NCBI RefSeq assembly: GCF_016806835.2 | Contig: NZ_CP086111.1 | Location: 1,037,001-1,101,000 of the forward strand | DNA length: 64,000 nt | Reading direction: 5' to 3' | Origin: Skermanella rosea | GTDB taxonomy: Bacteria; Pseudomonadota; Alphaproteobacteria; Azospirillales; Azospirillaceae | In this document: piece after piece, positions 48,317 through 58,538 of the stretch | How positions within the stretch are numbered: the first letter of the stretch is position 1 | How the letters are laid out: every line of letters begins with the position of its first letter | The notes under the pieces: model-generated | Database searches by the model: none | What the model saw: the letters and a program-made list of their open reading frames with translations, nothing else | What the model was told of the DNA's origin: nothing | Translations under genes and position numbers: made by a program

Positions 48317-49207
48317 ATGGTCCATCCCACTCCCGGCAGCCCCGGGGATCCCCGGGGCCGCGATCTCCGGGAAGCCTCCCCCCCGAACCCCCAGACGGAC
48401 GGGCCCCAGGCGGACCACATGACGGCGCGCATGCGCCGGATCGGCCGGGCCGGCGGCGCCTATTCCTTCTTCGTCAGGTTCATGAAGGTGGTGCTGCCGC
48501 TGCTCGCCTTCGGCCTGATCGCCCTGCTGGCGGCGTGGCCCCGCATCCAGGGCGTCGAGCAGTCGGCCCAGCGGCGCGACTCCGGCGAACTCGAGATGAT
48601 GCGGGCGCTCTATGTCGGAACCGACAGCCAGAACCGGCCGTTCTCGGTGACCGCCGACCGGGCCGTGCAGTCGACCAGCGAGCCCGGCGTGCTCGACCTC
48701 GTGCGGCCCCAGGCGGAGCTGACCCTCCAGGACGGCACCTGGGTCGCGCTTAAGGCGGACCGGGGGCGCTACAACGACCAGACCGGCAAGCTCCTGCTGC
48801 TCGGCAACGCCAACCTGTTCCACGACAGGGGCTACGAGTTCAAGACGGACGAGGCCCATGTCGACGTCAATGCCGGGAACGCCTGGGGCGACCTGCCGGT
48901 GACCGGCCAGGGGCCGTTCGGCGAACTGTTCGCCCAGGGCTTCCGCCTGTTCGACAGCGGCCAGACCATCGTCTTCACGGGTCATGCGCGGCTCAACCTG
49001 GCGCCCGGCCTGTCCGGTTCCAGCGCGCTTCCCGGCTCGGGCGCTCCTTCCGCCGAATCTCCGGCCGCACAACCCCCGGTTACCGAACCCCCGGCCGGCG
49101 CTTCCCCGGTTACCGGGGCGGGCGACCCGGTCATCCCCGATGCGCCGCCCCGCGTCGCCGAGCGGGCGCCCCAAGAACAGTCCATTCCGGAGCAGGTCGA
49201 GCGATGA
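48317..49207 (+). CDS. lptC: LPS export protein LptC
   Basis: A 296-residue bitopic inner-membrane protein of the lipopolysaccharide transport bridge. One membrane helix is seen at about residues 52-72 (VVLPLLAFGLIALLAAW). A DUF1239/LptC beta-jellyroll domain (80-220) follows, with LYVGTDSQNRPFSVTADRAV and ANLFHDRGYEFKTDEAHVDV. The C-terminal 65 residues are Pro/Ala/Glu-rich. ATG at 48317 is five bases after the kdsD stop. A second ATG at 48419 would drop a proline-rich head and is also possible. It overlaps lptA by four bases. Confidence 0.87.
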   Translation: MVHPTPGSPGDPRGRDLREASPPNPQTDGPQADHMTARMRRIGRAGGAYSFFVRFMKVVLPLLAFGLIALLAAWPRIQGVEQSAQRRDSGELEMMRALYVGTDSQNRPFSVTADRAVQSTSEPGVLDLVRPQAELTLQDGTWVALKADRGRYNDQTGKLLLLGNANLFHDRGYEFKTDEAHVDVNAGNAWGDLPVTGQGPFGELFAQGFRLFDSGQTIVFTGHARLNLAPGLSGSSALPGSGAPSAESPAAQPPVTEPPAGASPVTGAGDPVIPDAPPRVAERAPQEQSIPEQVER

Positions 49208-50097
49208 ACACGTGGTTTCGCAAATTGGTCCTTGCTTCGGGAGTCCTCGCTTCGGCGGCATTCCTCGGCATCTTGCCGGCCCTGGCGCAGGGGGTCGGCG
49301 GCACCGGCGGGGACGGGCTTCCCATCGCGGTCGACGCCGACCAGGCCATCGAATGGCACCAGGAACAGAAAGCCTATGTCGCGCGCGGCAACGCGGTCGC
49401 GAAGCGCGGCGACGTCACCATCGAGGGCGACACGCTGGTGGCCTACTACCGCGACATCCCGTCCGGCGGGACCGAGATCTTCCGGCTGGCGGCCGACGGC
49501 AAGGTCCATATCTTCTCGCCGGAGCAGAACGTCTACGGCGACCGCGCCGTCTACGACGTGGACAAGCAGGTCGCGGTCGTCACCGGGTCCGACCTCAAGC
49601 TCGTCACCCCGACCGACGTGGTGACCGCCCGGGACAGCCTGGAATACTGGGAGGCGCAGAAGCTCGCCGTCGCCCGCGGCGACGCCGTGGCGGTGCGCGA
49701 AGCCAACCGGGTGCGGGCCGACGTCCTGGTCGGGCTGTTCGCCGAGGGGCCCGACGGGACGCTGGAAATGACCCGCATCGACGCCCAGGGGAATGTCGTG
49801 ATTACGACTCCCACCGATGTGGCGCGGGGCCGGGAGGGCGTCTATAACCTCAAGACCAACATAGCGACCCTGACCGGTGACGTGCGCCTGACCCGGGGTG
49901 ACAACCACCTGAACGGCCAGACCGCCGAGGTGAACATGAACACGGGAGTGAGCCGCCTGCTCAGCACCGGGAACCGCACCGGCGAACGCGTCCGCGGCCT
50001 GTTCGTCCCCGGCCAGCAGCCGGGCGGCGCCCAGCCCGCACCCGCGCCTGCCCAGCCAGGATCCGCCCAACCAGAACCCGGAGGCACCGGCAATTGA
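49204..50097 (+). CDS. lptA: LPS periplasmic transport protein LptA (OstA-like)
   Basis: A 297-residue periplasmic protein. The signal peptide is residues 1-29 (LASGVLASAAFLGILPALAQ). The OstA-type domain (38-250) is made of repeated beta-strands with YVARGNAVAKRGDVTIEGDTL, YGDRAVYDVDKQVAVVTG and ATLTGDVRLTRGDNHLNGQ. The C-terminal tail is Pro/Gly/Ala-rich. It bridges the inner membrane LptBFGC complex to the outer-membrane LptDE. It overlaps lptC and lptB by four bases each, so translation is coupled. Confidence 0.92.
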   Translation: MNTWFRKLVLASGVLASAAFLGILPALAQGVGGTGGDGLPIAVDADQAIEWHQEQKAYVARGNAVAKRGDVTIEGDTLVAYYRDIPSGGTEIFRLAADGKVHIFSPEQNVYGDRAVYDVDKQVAVVTGSDLKLVTPTDVVTARDSLEYWEAQKLAVARGDAVAVREANRVRADVLVGLFAEGPDGTLEMTRIDAQGNVVITTPTDVARGREGVYNLKTNIATLTGDVRLTRGDNHLNGQTAEVNMNTGVSRLLSTGNRTGERVRGLFVPGQQPGGAQPAPAPAQPGSAQPEPGGTGN

Positions 50098-50924
50098 GTA
50101 TCCGGGAGTTCAGGAAGCCGGATCGTTCCGAAATCAGCGCCCCGTCCCCCCGGCCGGCGCTTCGGCCCGACGGCGGGCCGGCACCGCGCCTGGTCGCTGA
50201 CAACCAAGGGCTTAGGGCGAGCAATCTCGGCAAGCATTACAAGAAGCGGCCGGTGCTGCGCGACGTCAGCGTCACGGTCCAGCGCGGCGAGGCCGTGGGA
50301 CTGCTGGGGCCGAACGGCGCCGGCAAGACGACCTGCTTCTACATCATCACCGGCCTCATCTCGCCCGATTACGGCACCATCAGCCTGGACGGGCAGGACA
50401 TCACGACCCTGCCCATGTACCGGCGGGCGCGCCTGGGCATCGGCTACCTGCCGCAGGAAGCGTCGATCTTCCGGGGATTGTCGGTCGAGAACAATATCCG
50501 CGCCGTGCTGGAGGTGGTCGAGTCGGACCGGGAAGCGCGCGAAGCCATGCTCGACGAGCTGCTGGCGGAATTCTCGATCTCCCACCTGCGCCGCACGCCG
50601 GCCCTGGCGCTGTCCGGCGGCGAACGCCGCCGCGTCGAGATCGCCCGCGCGCTCGCGTCCCAGCCGCATTTCATCCTGCTGGACGAGCCGCTGGCCGGAA
50701 TCGACCCGATCGCGGTCAACGACATCCGCGAACTGGTGACCCATCTGCGCGACAGGGGTATCGGCGTACTCATAACTGATCACAATGTAAGAGAAACGCT
50801 CGATATCGTCGATCGGGCATACATTTTGCACGATGGTATGGTACTGATGGAGGGCGAGCCGTCGGAGATCGTGGCGCACAAGGACGTGCGCAGGGTCTAT
50901 CTCGGCGAAAGGTTCAGCCTCTAA
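50094..50924 (+). CDS. lptB: LPS export ABC transporter ATP-binding protein LptB
   Basis: A 276-residue ATPase that drives lipopolysaccharide extraction. Walker A is GPNGAGKTT, the Q-loop is in GYLPQEASIFRGLSVENN, the signature is LSGGERRRVEIARAL and Walker B is FILLDEPLAGID, with the switch histidine in ITDHNVRETLD. Relative to canonical LptB there is an extra N-terminal segment of about 35 residues (Pro/Arg-rich, before RASNLGKHYKKRPVL). The start is TTG at 50094, overlapping the lptA stop. A later start would remove the extension. Confidence 0.93.
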   Translation: MSIREFRKPDRSEISAPSPRPALRPDGGPAPRLVADNQGLRASNLGKHYKKRPVLRDVSVTVQRGEAVGLLGPNGAGKTTCFYIITGLISPDYGTISLDGQDITTLPMYRRARLGIGYLPQEASIFRGLSVENNIRAVLEVVESDREAREAMLDELLAEFSISHLRRTPALALSGGERRRVEIARALASQPHFILLDEPLAGIDPIAVNDIRELVTHLRDRGIGVLITDHNVRETLDIVDRAYILHDGMVLMEGEPSEIVAHKDVRRVYLGERFSL

Positions 50925-50940
50925 CGACCTTCCTGGTACC

Positions 50941-52524
50941 ATGGCGCTTACACAACGTCTCGATCTCAGACAGACCCAGTCACTCGTCATGACCCCGCAG
51001 CTGCAGCAGGCGATCAAGCTGCTGCAGCTCTCCAACATGGAGCTGTCGGATTATGTCGACCGGGAGATCGAGCAGAACCCCCTGCTGGAGCGCGACGAGG
51101 CGGAGTTCGGCGGCGGCCAGGCCAACGGCGACGGCACCGGGGCGCAGGGCGGGGCGGGCGAGGGGGCCCGCGAAGGCGGCATCGACCAGGCGGAGCCGGC
51201 GCCGGCCGTCAACGGCGCCGACCAGAGGCAGCTCGACACCCACGAATTGACCACGTCGGACCACATGGCCGGCGGGTCGGACGCGCCGCTTGACACCGAT
51301 TTCGAGAATGTCTGGACCAACGGAAGCGCCGCCGACGGCGGCTTCGACGGGACCGAGGCTTTCGGCGACTGGTCGTCGAAGGGCGGCAGCGGCAGCTTCG
51401 AGGACGGCGACTACAATCTCGAGCAGACGCTGAGCGGCGAGACCAGCCTGCGCGACCACCTGATCGGCCAGCTCAACGTCGATATCGCCGATCCGGTGGA
51501 CCGGCTGATCGGGCTGGCCCTGATCGACATGCTCGATGCCGCCGGCTACGTGACGGGCGACCTGGACGCCCTGGCCGAGCAGCTGAACTGCGAACTCTCC
51601 CGGATCGAGGCGGTCCTGCGGCGGGTGCAGCGCTTCGACCCGCCCGGCGTCTTCGCCCGCAGCCTGAAGGAGTGCCTGGAAATCCAGCTGCGCGAGCGCA
51701 ATCACCTCGATCCGGCGATGCAGGCGATGCTGAACAACCTGGAGCTGCTGGCGGCCCGCAACGTCCCGGCACTGCTCAAGGTCTGCGGCGTCGATGCCGA
51801 GGATCTGTCCGACATGGTGGCGGAGATCAGGACGCTGGATCCCAAGCCGGCCCTGCGTTTCGACCACCAGGTGGTGCAGACGGTCACGCCTGACATCCTG
51901 ATGCGGCTGCAGCCGGGCGGCGGCTGGCTGATCGAGTTGAACACGGAGACTTTGCCGCGGGTGCTGATCAACCAGCGCTACTTCGCCCAGGTCAGCGGCG
52001 AAGTCCGCAACAAGGCCGAGAAGGAGTATATTTCCGAGCGGTTCAATTCCGCCAACTGGCTGGTGAAGTCCCTGCACCAGCGGGCCAACACGATCCTGAA
52101 GGTCGCGACTGAGATCGTCCGCCAGCAGGACCTGTTCTTCGTCAAGGGCGTGCAGTATCTGCGCCCCTTGATCCTGCGCGACATCGCGGAGGCGATCGGC
52201 ATGCACGAGTCGACCGTCAGCCGGGTCACGACCAACAAGTTCATGGCGACTCCGCGCGGCGTGTTCGAGTTGAAGTACTTCTTCACGTCCTCGATCAGCG
52301 GGGCCGACGGGGAGGCCGCCCACTCGGCCGAGGCGGTGCGATTCCGGATCAAGGCCCTCATCGACGGCGAGCCTCCGGAAGGCATCCTTTCCGACGACCG
52401 GATCGTCGAGATTCTCAAATCGGATGGGATCGACATTGCGCGTCGCACGGTGGCAAAGTATCGTGAGGCCATGCGGATCCCGTCATCGGTCCAGCGCCGC
52501 CGCGAAAAGTCCATGAGACTGTGA
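50941..52524 (+). CDS. rpoN: RNA polymerase sigma-54 factor
   Basis: A 527-residue sigma-54. The N-terminal activator-interaction region is MALTQRLDLRQTQSLVMTPQ and QQAIKLLQLSNMELSDYV. A long acidic linker (residues 58-170, rich in Gly, Asp and Ala) follows. The core-binding domain is at 180-380, the helix-turn-helix in IGMHESTVSRVTTNKFM, and the RpoN box is seen as ARRTVAKYREAMRIPSS. It serves nitrogen assimilation and other enhancer-dependent promoters. It is 16 bases after lptB. The position between lptB and hpf/ptsN is common in Proteobacteria. Confidence 0.96.
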   Translation: MALTQRLDLRQTQSLVMTPQLQQAIKLLQLSNMELSDYVDREIEQNPLLERDEAEFGGGQANGDGTGAQGGAGEGAREGGIDQAEPAPAVNGADQRQLDTHELTTSDHMAGGSDAPLDTDFENVWTNGSAADGGFDGTEAFGDWSSKGGSGSFEDGDYNLEQTLSGETSLRDHLIGQLNVDIADPVDRLIGLALIDMLDAAGYVTGDLDALAEQLNCELSRIEAVLRRVQRFDPPGVFARSLKECLEIQLRERNHLDPAMQAMLNNLELLAARNVPALLKVCGVDAEDLSDMVAEIRTLDPKPALRFDHQVVQTVTPDILMRLQPGGGWLIELNTETLPRVLINQRYFAQVSGEVRNKAEKEYISERFNSANWLVKSLHQRANTILKVATEIVRQQDLFFVKGVQYLRPLILRDIAEAIGMHESTVSRVTTNKFMATPRGVFELKYFFTSSISGADGEAAHSAEAVRFRIKALIDGEPPEGILSDDRIVEILKSDGIDIARRTVAKYREAMRIPSSVQRRREKSMRL

Positions 52525-52696
52525 GACTGACCCCGGCGGATCTGCGGTAGAAGGCCGGACTCCGCCAATCCGGGAACGGTTGCAGCCATGAGGCTGTTCG
52601 TCAACTTTCGGGAGGCGTCACCTTCGTCACGGCCCAGCAGTGACGTCGCCCTGCATGATCCCATCTACGGGCCCAGAACTCCGGACAACCTACGTC

Positions 52697-53362
52697 ATGC
52701 ACCTATCCGTCAAAGGCAAACAGCTTGACGTCGGGGACGCACTGCGAACCCACGTCGATGAGAGCCTGACCGCCATCGTCGGCAAGTATTTCGGCCGTCC
52801 GATCGAGGCCAACGTGGTCTTCTCGCGCGAGGCCCACCTGTTCAAAGCCGATATTTCGGTGCATGTCGGCCGCAATATCCTGCTGCAGAGCAATGGCGAG
52901 GCCAACGAGCCCTATCCCGCCTTCGATACTGCCGCCGACAAGATCGCCAAGCGCCTTCGCCGCTACAAGCGCCGCCTGAAGGACCACCACAAGCATGGCG
53001 ACACTGTCGAGGGGGCAGACGGCGCCGCAGCATTGGCGCCGCTCCCCGCGAGCCAGTACATCCTGGAAGCGGAGCCCGACGAAGCCCATATCGACGGGTA
53101 TGACGAAGACACCCATGACGCAGCACCCTCCTCGCCGCAGGACGGCTACGACGGGCATCCCCAACCCGTGGTCATCGCCGAGATGACCACCGCCATCGAC
53201 ACGCTCACGGTCAGCGAGGCCGTCATGCGCATGGACCTGGCCGAACTTCCGGCCCTGATGTTTCGCAACCGCGCCCATGGCGGCCTGAACATGATCTACC
53301 GCCGGCACGACGGGAACGTCGGCTGGATCGATCCCAAAGGCACTGAGGGAGCCGACGCCTGA
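52697..53362 (+). CDS. hpf: Ribosome hibernation-promoting factor, long form
   Basis: A 221-residue protein. The N-terminal ribosome-binding domain (residues 1-105) begins MHLSVKGKQLDVGDALRTHV. An acidic linker (about 115-165) follows. The C-terminal dimerisation domain (about 170-215) contains LTVSEAVMRMDLAELPALMF and NMIYRRHDGNVGWIDP. Long HPF forms inactive 100S ribosome dimers in stationary phase. ATG at 52697 gives the family N terminus. It lies between rpoN and ptsN, as in many Proteobacteria. Confidence 0.9.
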   Translation: MHLSVKGKQLDVGDALRTHVDESLTAIVGKYFGRPIEANVVFSREAHLFKADISVHVGRNILLQSNGEANEPYPAFDTAADKIAKRLRRYKRRLKDHHKHGDTVEGADGAAALAPLPASQYILEAEPDEAHIDGYDEDTHDAAPSSPQDGYDGHPQPVVIAEMTTAIDTLTVSEAVMRMDLAELPALMFRNRAHGGLNMIYRRHDGNVGWIDPKGTEGADA

Positions 53363-53384
53363 CCAGGCGTCGCCATAAAAGCAT

Positions 53385-53843
53385 ATGATTGATCTGATCA
53401 CGCCCCAGAGCATCATCGCCAACCTGCGCGCCGGCAGCAAGAAGCAGGCGTTGCAGGAACTGGCGAAGAAGGCGGCGGAACTGACCGGGCAGCACGAACG
53501 CGCGATCTTCGACGTGCTGCTCGAACGGGAAAGGCTCGGCACGACGGGCGTGGGGCATGGCATCGCCATTCCGCACGGCAAGCTTGCCAACCTGGACCGT
53601 GTCCATGGCGTCTTCGCCCGGCTCGAAAGGCCGGTCGATTTCGACGCCATCGACGACCAGCCCGTCGACCTGATGTTTCTGCTGCTGGCGCCGGAAGCGG
53701 CGGGCGCGGACCACCTCAAGGCCTTGGCCCGGGTGTCCCGCCTGCTGCGCGACGGAACGATGTGCGACAAGCTGCGCGGCTCCGACAGTGCGGAAGCCAT
53801 CTATGCGCTGCTGACCCAGGGTGAGGCGAGTCACGCCGCCTGA
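53385..53843 (+). CDS. ptsN: Nitrogen-regulatory PTS enzyme IIA
   Basis: A 152-residue EIIA-Ntr. The phosphorylation histidine is in GHGIAIPHGKL, and the core motifs ELTGQHERAIFDVLLERERLG and DLMFLLLAPEAAGADHLKALA are typical. It takes phosphate from NPr and regulates potassium uptake, carbon/nitrogen balance and other processes by protein contacts. It is 22 bases after hpf. No HPr kinase or NPr gene is seen near it. Confidence 0.92.
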   Translation: MIDLITPQSIIANLRAGSKKQALQELAKKAAELTGQHERAIFDVLLERERLGTTGVGHGIAIPHGKLANLDRVHGVFARLERPVDFDAIDDQPVDLMFLLLAPEAAGADHLKALARVSRLLRDGTMCDKLRGSDSAEAIYALLTQGEASHAA

Positions 53844-53879
53844 ACCGGCGGCGCCATCCCTTGGCAACAAAGACCCGCA

Positions 53880-53914
53880 GGCCGGCCGCTCCGTTCCCCT
53901 GGACCCGGCCGGCC
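53880..53914. terminator. GC hairpin between ptsN and the decarboxylase gene
   Basis: GGCCGGCCG (53880-53888) pairs with CGGCCGGCC (53906-53914) around a 17-base loop. It lies between two convergent genes and could act as a two-way terminator, but there is no U-run on either side. Confidence 0.35.
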
Positions 53915-53935
53915 GGCGGGCGACGGCCTAGCCGG

Positions 53936-54892
<957 letters not shown>

Positions 54893-54991
54893 TCGGCCTT
54901 GCCCCTTTTTTTTGTTCCGGCGCAGTATGCCCGCGCCCCTGCCGACTGGCAATCGGCTGTCCCGGACCGGCCGGGATCGCAGACCCGGGGC

Positions 54992-55019
54992 GTGACAACC
55001 GCGCCGTTTGTGCTATCAC
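54992..55019 (+). promoter_or_regulatory. Candidate promoter of the hisG operon
   Basis: GTGACA (54992-54997), 16 bases, then TATCAC (55014-55019), 33 bases before the hisG start codon. Both boxes deviate from consensus. Confidence 0.35.
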
Positions 55020-55051
55020 TCGCGTCGAGCCGCTCAGTTCTGGAGAAACCG

Positions 55052-55729
55052 TTGCCAATCCCGTCAATACCGGCGAACGAACCGCTGGTCCTGGCCTTGC
55101 CGAAGGGGCGCATCCTGCAGGAGGTCCGGCCCATGCTGGACCGTGTCGGGATCGTGCCGGAGCCGGCTTTCGACGACGAGAACAGCCGCCAGCTCCGGTT
55201 CGCCACCAGCCTTCCGCATATCAGCATCATCCGTGTCCGGTCCTTCGACGTCGCCACCTTCGTGGCGTTCGGGGCCGCCCATCTCGGCGTCGCCGGCAAC
55301 GACGTGCTGATGGAGTTCGACTATCCGGAGATCTATGCCCCGCTCGACCTCGGGATCGGCAAGTGCCGGCTCAGCGTCGCGGAACCCAAGGAGATGGTGG
55401 AGGGCGACGATCCGACGCGCTGGAGCCATATCCGCGTGGCGACCAAGTATCCCGAGATCACCCGGCGACATTTCGCCGCGCGCGGCGTCCAGGCCGAATG
55501 CATCAAGCTGAACGGCGCGATGGAACTGGCGCCGACGCTGGGCCTGTGCCGCCGGATCGTCGACCTCGTGTCCAGCGGCTCGACCCTGCGCGCCAACGGC
55601 CTTGTGGAGATCGAGAGGATCGCCGAGATTACATCGCGCCTGGTCGTCAACCGGGCCGCCTACAAGACCCGGCCGGAGGAGATCGGCGGCTGGATCGACA
55701 GTTTCAGGGATGCCGTTGATGCCGCTTGA
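55052..55729 (+). CDS. hisG: ATP phosphoribosyltransferase, short form
   Basis: A 225-residue HisG, the first enzyme of histidine synthesis. Family motifs are [29 protein letters not shown] and [15 protein letters not shown]. It lacks the C-terminal regulatory domain of long HisG, so it needs HisZ, which is not in this window. The start is TTG at 55052, with GGAG six bases upstream; the upstream in-frame stretch has no family likeness. It overlaps hisD by 11 bases. Confidence 0.93.
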   Translation: MPIPSIPANEPLVLALPKGRILQEVRPMLDRVGIVPEPAFDDENSRQLRFATSLPHISIIRVRSFDVATFVAFGAAHLGVAGNDVLMEFDYPEIYAPLDLGIGKCRLSVAEPKEMVEGDDPTRWSHIRVATKYPEITRRHFAARGVQAECIKLNGAMELAPTLGLCRRIVDLVSSGSTLRANGLVEIERIAEITSRLVVNRAAYKTRPEEIGGWIDSFRDAVDAA

Positions 55730-57020
55730 CCTTGACAGCCGCGACCCCGGGTTCGAGGCGGCCTTCGCCGGGCTGCTGGGCGCCAAGCGGGAAACCCAGG
55801 AGGATGTCCAGAACGCCGTCGCCGCGATCCTGGCCGACGTCCGGGAGCGCGGCGACGCCGCCGTGCTGGACTACACCGCCCGGTTCGACCGCGTCACGCT
55901 GACGGCCGGCACCATGCGAATCGCACCGGAGGAGATCGACGGGGCGGTCGCCTCCATCGATCCCGGCCTGCTCGACAGCCTGAAGACCGCCGCCGCCCGG
56001 ATCGAGGATTTCCACCGGCGCCAGAAGCCCGAGGCCCTGTCCTACACCGACGAGGCCGGCGTCCGCCTCGGCGCCCGCTGGACGGCGGTGGGTTCGGTCG
56101 GCCTCTATGTTCCCGGCGGCACCGCGGCCTATCCCAGCTCGGTCCTGATGAACGCGCTGCCGGCAAAGGTCGCGGGCGTGGAACGGGTCACCATGGTCGT
56201 GCCGACGCCTGACGGGAAGCTCAACCCGCTGGTGCTGGCGGCCGCCCGGCTCGCCGGCGTGGACGAGATCTACCGGATCGGCGGCGCCCAGGCGGTCGGC
56301 GCGCTGGCCTACGGGACGGAGACCATCCGCCCGGTGGACAAGATCGTCGGACCCGGCAACGCCTTTGTGGCGGCGGCCAAGCGTCAGGTCTTCGGAACCG
56401 TCGGAATCGACATGATCGCCGGCCCGTCGGAGATCCTGGTGGTGGCCGACGGCGCCAACGATCCCGCCTGGATCGCCGCCGACCTGCTGTCCCAGGCGGA
56501 GCACGATACCAGCGCCCAAGCCATCCTGATCACCGACGACGCCGGTTTCGCCGAAGCCGTCAAGCGGGCGGTGGACGGGCACCTGAAGACGCTGCCGCGC
56601 GCCGCCATCGCGGGCGAGAGCTGGCGCGAGCATGGCGCGGTCATCGTGGTTTCGCACCTCGACGAGGCGGTGCCGCTGGTCGACCGCCTGGCGCCCGAGC
56701 ACCTGGAACTGGCGGTGGCCGACCCGGACGCGCTGGCCGCCCGCGTCCGCAATGCCGGCGCCATTTTCCTCGGCCGGCACACGCCCGAAGCCATCGGCGA
56801 TTATGTCGCAGGGCCGAACCACGTGCTGCCGACGGCGCGGAGCGCCCGGTTCTCGTCCGGCCTCAACCTGCTCGACTTCATGAAGCGCACGACCCTGGTC
56901 GGGTGCGACCCAGGCAGTCTCGGCGCCATCGGACCCGCCGCCGTGGCGCTGGCCGAAGCCGAGGGACTCGGCGCGCACGCGCTTTCCGTGTCGATCCGAC
57001 TGAATGGAGCCCCCCGGTGA
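55719..57020 (+). CDS. hisD: Histidinol dehydrogenase
   Basis: A 433-residue zinc enzyme that oxidises histidinol to histidine in two steps. Motifs seen include [54 protein letters not shown] and [14 protein letters not shown]. The catalytic His/Glu pair lies in [10 protein letters not shown], with the late zinc-site region in [14 protein letters not shown] at 55719 (nine bases after AGGG) or at 55710 could start it. It overlaps hisG upstream and the UPF0262 gene downstream. Confidence 0.95.
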   Translation: MPLDLDSRDPGFEAAFAGLLGAKRETQEDVQNAVAAILADVRERGDAAVLDYTARFDRVTLTAGTMRIAPEEIDGAVASIDPGLLDSLKTAAARIEDFHRRQKPEALSYTDEAGVRLGARWTAVGSVGLYVPGGTAAYPSSVLMNALPAKVAGVERVTMVVPTPDGKLNPLVLAAARLAGVDEIYRIGGAQAVGALAYGTETIRPVDKIVGPGNAFVAAAKRQVFGTVGIDMIAGPSEILVVADGANDPAWIAADLLSQAEHDTSAQAILITDDAGFAEAVKRAVDGHLKTLPRAAIAGESWREHGAVIVVSHLDEAVPLVDRLAPEHLELAVADPDALAARVRNAGAIFLGRHTPEAIGDYVAGPNHVLPTARSARFSSGLNLLDFMKRTTLVGCDPGSLGAIGPAAVALAEAEGLGAHALSVSIRLNGAPR

Positions 57021-57496
57021 CAGACAGCAACCACCGCATCGTTCATGTCGCCCTCGACGAGCGCAGCGTCGTCCGGCGCAGCGCCGAGGTCGAGCACGAA
57101 CGGGCGGTGGCGATCTTCGACCTGCTCGAGGACAATCTGTTCCGGCCGGAGGAGTGCCCCGACTCCGGCCCCTATCACCTCCATCTCAGCATGGAGGACA
57201 ACCGCATGCTGTTCGACATCCGGGATACCGCCGACCAGGACCTGAGCAAGGTCCTGCTGCCGCTGACCCCGTTCCGGACCATCGTGCGCGATTACTTCAT
57301 GATCTGCGACAGCTACTACAAGGCGATCAAGAAAGCCTCGCCGTCCCAGATCGAGGCCATCGACATGGGACGGCGCGGCCTTCACAATGAAGGGTCGGAA
57401 TTGTTGCGCGAACGGCTCGCCGGCAAGGTCCAGGTGGACCACAACACGGCGCGCCGGCTGTTCACCCTGATCTGCGTCCTGCATATCCGCGGGTGA
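57017..57496 (+). CDS. UPF0262 family protein
   Basis: A 159-residue protein of the UPF0262 family, found almost only in alphaproteobacteria and usually between hisD and a phosphatase gene, as here. Visible family stretches are ERAVAIFDLLEDNLF, YHLHLSMEDNRMLFDIRD and FRTIVRDYFMICDSYYKAI. The function is unknown. The GTG start at 57017 overlaps the hisD stop (GTGA), and the stop overlaps the next GTG in the same way, so the three genes are coupled. Confidence 0.85.
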   Translation: MTDSNHRIVHVALDERSVVRRSAEVEHERAVAIFDLLEDNLFRPEECPDSGPYHLHLSMEDNRMLFDIRDTADQDLSKVLLPLTPFRTIVRDYFMICDSYYKAIKKASPSQIEAIDMGRRGLHNEGSELLRERLAGKVQVDHNTARRLFTLICVLHIRG

Positions 57497-57984
57497 CGGG
57501 GGCGGAGCGGACGCACATGGATGACCCGAACAGCGCGTTCGACAGCGCCAACGTCACCAGCGTGCTGTTCGCCTGCACCTACAATGCGATCCGGTCGCCG
57601 ATGGCCGAAGCGCTGATGAAGCACTTCCATGGCCACCGCATCTATGTGGACTCGGTCGGCGTGCGCGAGGGCGAGCCCGACCCCTTCGTCATCGCCGTGA
57701 TGGACGAGATCGGCATCGACCTGTCGCGCCACCGCTGCAAGACCTTCGACTTCCTGGAGGACACCTCGTTCGACCTGGTGATCTCCCTGTCGCCGGAGGC
57801 GCAGCACCGGGCCGTCGAGATGACCCGGACCATGGCCTGCGACGTCGAGTTCTGGAACACCCTCGACCCCTCGATGATCGACGGCAACCGGGAGACCCGC
57901 CTCAGCTTCTACCGCCAGGTCCGCGACACGCTGAGCCGGCAGATCAAGACCCGCTTCCCGATCATCGGCGGCCCGACGGTCTGA
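57493..57984 (+). CDS. Low-molecular-weight protein-tyrosine-phosphatase-like protein
   Basis: A 163-residue phosphatase-fold protein. The P-loop CTYNAIRS (Cys-x5-Arg-Ser) is intact. Further motifs are YVDSVGVREGEPDPFVI and LSRHRCKTFDFLE. The family also includes arsenate reductases, but the position after UPF0262 favours the alphaproteobacterial phosphatase group of that operon. The start GTG at 57493 overlaps the previous stop; a later ATG at 57517 is also possible. Confidence 0.82.
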   Translation: MTGAERTHMDDPNSAFDSANVTSVLFACTYNAIRSPMAEALMKHFHGHRIYVDSVGVREGEPDPFVIAVMDEIGIDLSRHRCKTFDFLEDTSFDLVISLSPEAQHRAVEMTRTMACDVEFWNTLDPSMIDGNRETRLSFYRQVRDTLSRQIKTRFPIIGGPTV

Positions 57985-58000
57985 CAGCAAGGAATCCCCT

Positions 58001-58459
58001 ATGGTACTCGCACTGGTGTTGCACAGCCTGGCCGCCGCGGTCTGGGTCGGCGGCATGTTCTTCGCCTACATGGCCCTGCGGCCGGCGGCAGGCGCGCTTG
58101 AGCCGCCCCAGCGGCTGACCCTGTGGCGGGGCACGTTCGACCGCTTCTTCCCCTGGGTCTGGGCGGCGGTGGCGGCCCTGCTGGTCAGCGGCTATGCCAT
58201 GATCTTCCTGCATTTCGGCGGGTTCTCCGGGGCGGGCCTGCATGTCCATGTCATGCATGGCATCGGGCTGATCATGATGGCCCTGTTCGCCCACCTGTTC
58301 TTCGCGCCCTGGCGGCGCCTCAAGGCGGCGGTGGACGCCGCGGACTGGGCCGAAGGCGGGCGCAACCTCGGTCAGATCCGCCGGATCGTCGGCATCAACC
58401 TGATCCTGGGGCTGGTGACCGTGGCGGTCGGGTCCAGCGGCCGGTACTGGCCGATGTGA
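58001..58459 (+). CDS. CopD-family membrane protein
   Basis: A 152-residue protein with four membrane helices. Conserved histidines and aromatic residues are placed as in the CopD/COG5615 family (LVLHSLAAAVWVGGMFFAYM, AGLHVHVMHGIGLIMMALFA, INLILGLVTVAVGSSG). Members are tied to copper handling or haem-related steps, but function is unproven. It follows the phosphatase gene by 16 bases and may end the his operon. The A+T-richer toxin-antitoxin pair begins after it. Confidence 0.72.
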   Translation: MVLALVLHSLAAAVWVGGMFFAYMALRPAAGALEPPQRLTLWRGTFDRFFPWVWAAVAALLVSGYAMIFLHFGGFSGAGLHVHVMHGIGLIMMALFAHLFFAPWRRLKAAVDAADWAEGGRNLGQIRRIVGINLILGLVTVAVGSSGRYWPM

Positions 58460-58511
58460 TCCTTGCGCCGGCCTTACCCGACAGAAAGGGGTATTTCAAT
58501 TCTGTTCGGCA

Positions 58512-58530
58512 CACGATCGTGCTAGCATGC
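58512..58530. promoter_or_regulatory. Palindromes upstream of the Fic pair, possible operator
   Basis: CACGATCGTG (58512-58521) is a perfect 10-base palindrome, followed by GCATGC (58525-58530). They lie just before the antitoxin start codon at 58539. Toxin-antitoxin operons often have operators of this type, but no binding has been shown. Confidence 0.3.
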
Positions 58531-58538
58531 AGGACTGA

